Position numbers and translations under genes: made by a program. Under the pieces are notes generated by a model that was not told the DNA's origin, ran no database searches, and was given only the letters and a program-made list of their open reading frames with translations. Positions 62,800-63,230 of a DNA stretch of 63,230 nucleotides are shown here, one piece after another (within the stretch, counting starts at the first letter, position 1; each line of letters starts with the position of its first letter). Source of the DNA: Paracidobacterium acidisoli (GTDB taxonomy: Bacteria; Acidobacteriota; Terriglobia; Terriglobales; Acidobacteriaceae); the NCBI RefSeq assembly GCF_003428625.2, contig NZ_QVQT02000009.1:1-63230 (forward strand). The letters run 5' to 3'.

Positions 62800-63230
62800 A
62801 TGCGCAAACATCTGTTTCAACTCTTCGTATACGTCTGCGTCTTTGGCGGAGCGGCAATGGCTCTCGGTCAGAATGCCCGCTTTTCCGGCCAGGTTACGGA
62901 CCAGCAGAACGCGGCGATCCCCAATGCGAATATCCGGGCCATCAATCAGGATTCCCATTCTGTGTCCGAGAGCAAATCCAATGGCGAAGGAAGTTATACG
63001 ATCCCGTTTCTGCCTGCCGGCCATTACAAAATTGAAGTACAGGCTTCAGGTTTCAGTCCTTCGATGAGCGAGGACATATCGCTGAATGTTGGGCAGGCAT
63101 TTATTTACAACATTCAGCTCACGATTGGTTCAACGCAGTCTACCGTCAGCGTGAATGCGGGCAGCGAAGTGACGCAGGTGAATACGGAGAATGCGGAGGT
63201 CGGCGGCACGATCACCGGTAAGGAAGTCTC
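62800..63230 (+). CDS. Oar-like TonB-dependent receptor, N-terminal part (cut by window end)
   Basis: The frame is open to the window end, about 143 codons. A Sec signal peptide (MRKHLFQLFVYVCVFGGAAM, cleaved near ALGQ) precedes a carboxypeptidase-regulatory (CarboxypepD_reg) domain: FSGQVTDQQNAAIPNANIRA, GSYTIPFLPAGHYKIEVQAS. VNAGSEVTQVNTENAEVGG follows, as in the large acidobacterial Oar-like outer-membrane proteins (usually 1000 or more residues). The barrel is outside the window. It is probably transcribed with the sigma gene. Confidence 0.85.
   Translation, partial: MRKHLFQLFVYVCVFGGAAMALGQNARFSGQVTDQQNAAIPNANIRAINQDSHSVSESKSNGEGSYTIPFLPAGHYKIEVQASGFSPSMSEDISLNVGQAFIYNIQLTIGSTQSTVSVNAGSEVTQVNTENAEVGGTITGKEV

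Overview
This 63-kb, fairly GC-rich window looks like a stretch of ordinary chromosome from an Acidobacteriota species, most likely of the Terriglobia/Terriglobales group. I infer this from the proteins: a pair of VWFA-related secreted proteins, a truncated Oar-like outer-membrane receptor with an N-terminal carboxypeptidase-regulatory domain, many glycoside hydrolases, a beta-propeller lipoprotein, and intergenic repeats of a kind common in that phylum. No 16S gene or similar marker is present, so the assignment is inference. I see no phage, transposase, integrase or CRISPR array.

Layout. (1) 1-14045: the conserved translation/transcription block tuf(end)-rpmG-tRNA-Trp-secE-nusG-rplK-rplA-rplJ-rplL-rpoB-rpoC, closed by an intrinsic terminator. 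Several of its gaps carry degenerate AGCTAAxxGCTA-type inverted repeats, and the rplL-rpoB gap is about 800 bp. (2) 14111-18694: a GDP-mannose operon (manA, manC, phosphomannomutase/phosphoglucomutase, NAD-dependent sugar epimerase) with its own terminator. (3) 18747-28814: thymidine phosphorylase, a Tat-exported GH92 alpha-mannosidase, a bifunctional class A PBP next to a catalytically degenerate S41 protein, tRNA-Met and a secreted GH31 glycosidase. (4) 28964-33262: a CpxAR-like two-component pair divergent from GTP-dependent PEP carboxykinase. (5) 33283-46666: phosphoesterase, orphan peptide-ABC ATPase, divergent VWFA proteins, EamA transporter, two GNAT enzymes, S9 peptidase, a 23S-intervening-sequence-type four-helix protein, a large lipoprotein and YraN. 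(6) 46691-54415: an SDR and a complete ISC iron-sulfur operon on the minus strand, iscR-iscS-iscU-(small membrane protein)-iscA-hscB-(tautomerase)-hscA-fdx-iscX, with a near-consensus promoter. (7) 54622-59479: FG-GAP propeller protein, a tiny zinc-ribbon protein, a CDP-alcohol phosphatidyltransferase, tRNA-Val and two DoxX membrane proteins. (8) 59898-63230: an ECF sigma factor fused in one polypeptide to a zinc anti-sigma-like HxxxCxxC segment, a transmembrane helix and a large periplasmic domain, followed after 7 nt by the start of an Oar/TonB-dependent-receptor-like gene.

The most unusual system is (8): a sigma factor that appears to carry its own membrane-anchored anti-sigma and sensor parts, coupled to an outer-membrane receptor. 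Next come the two extra genes embedded in the ISC operon (a malonate-semialdehyde-decarboxylase-like tautomerase and a 67-residue membrane/coiled-coil protein), the S41 protein that has lost both members of its catalytic dyad, and an eight-cysteine double zinc-ribbon-like insert in RpoB.
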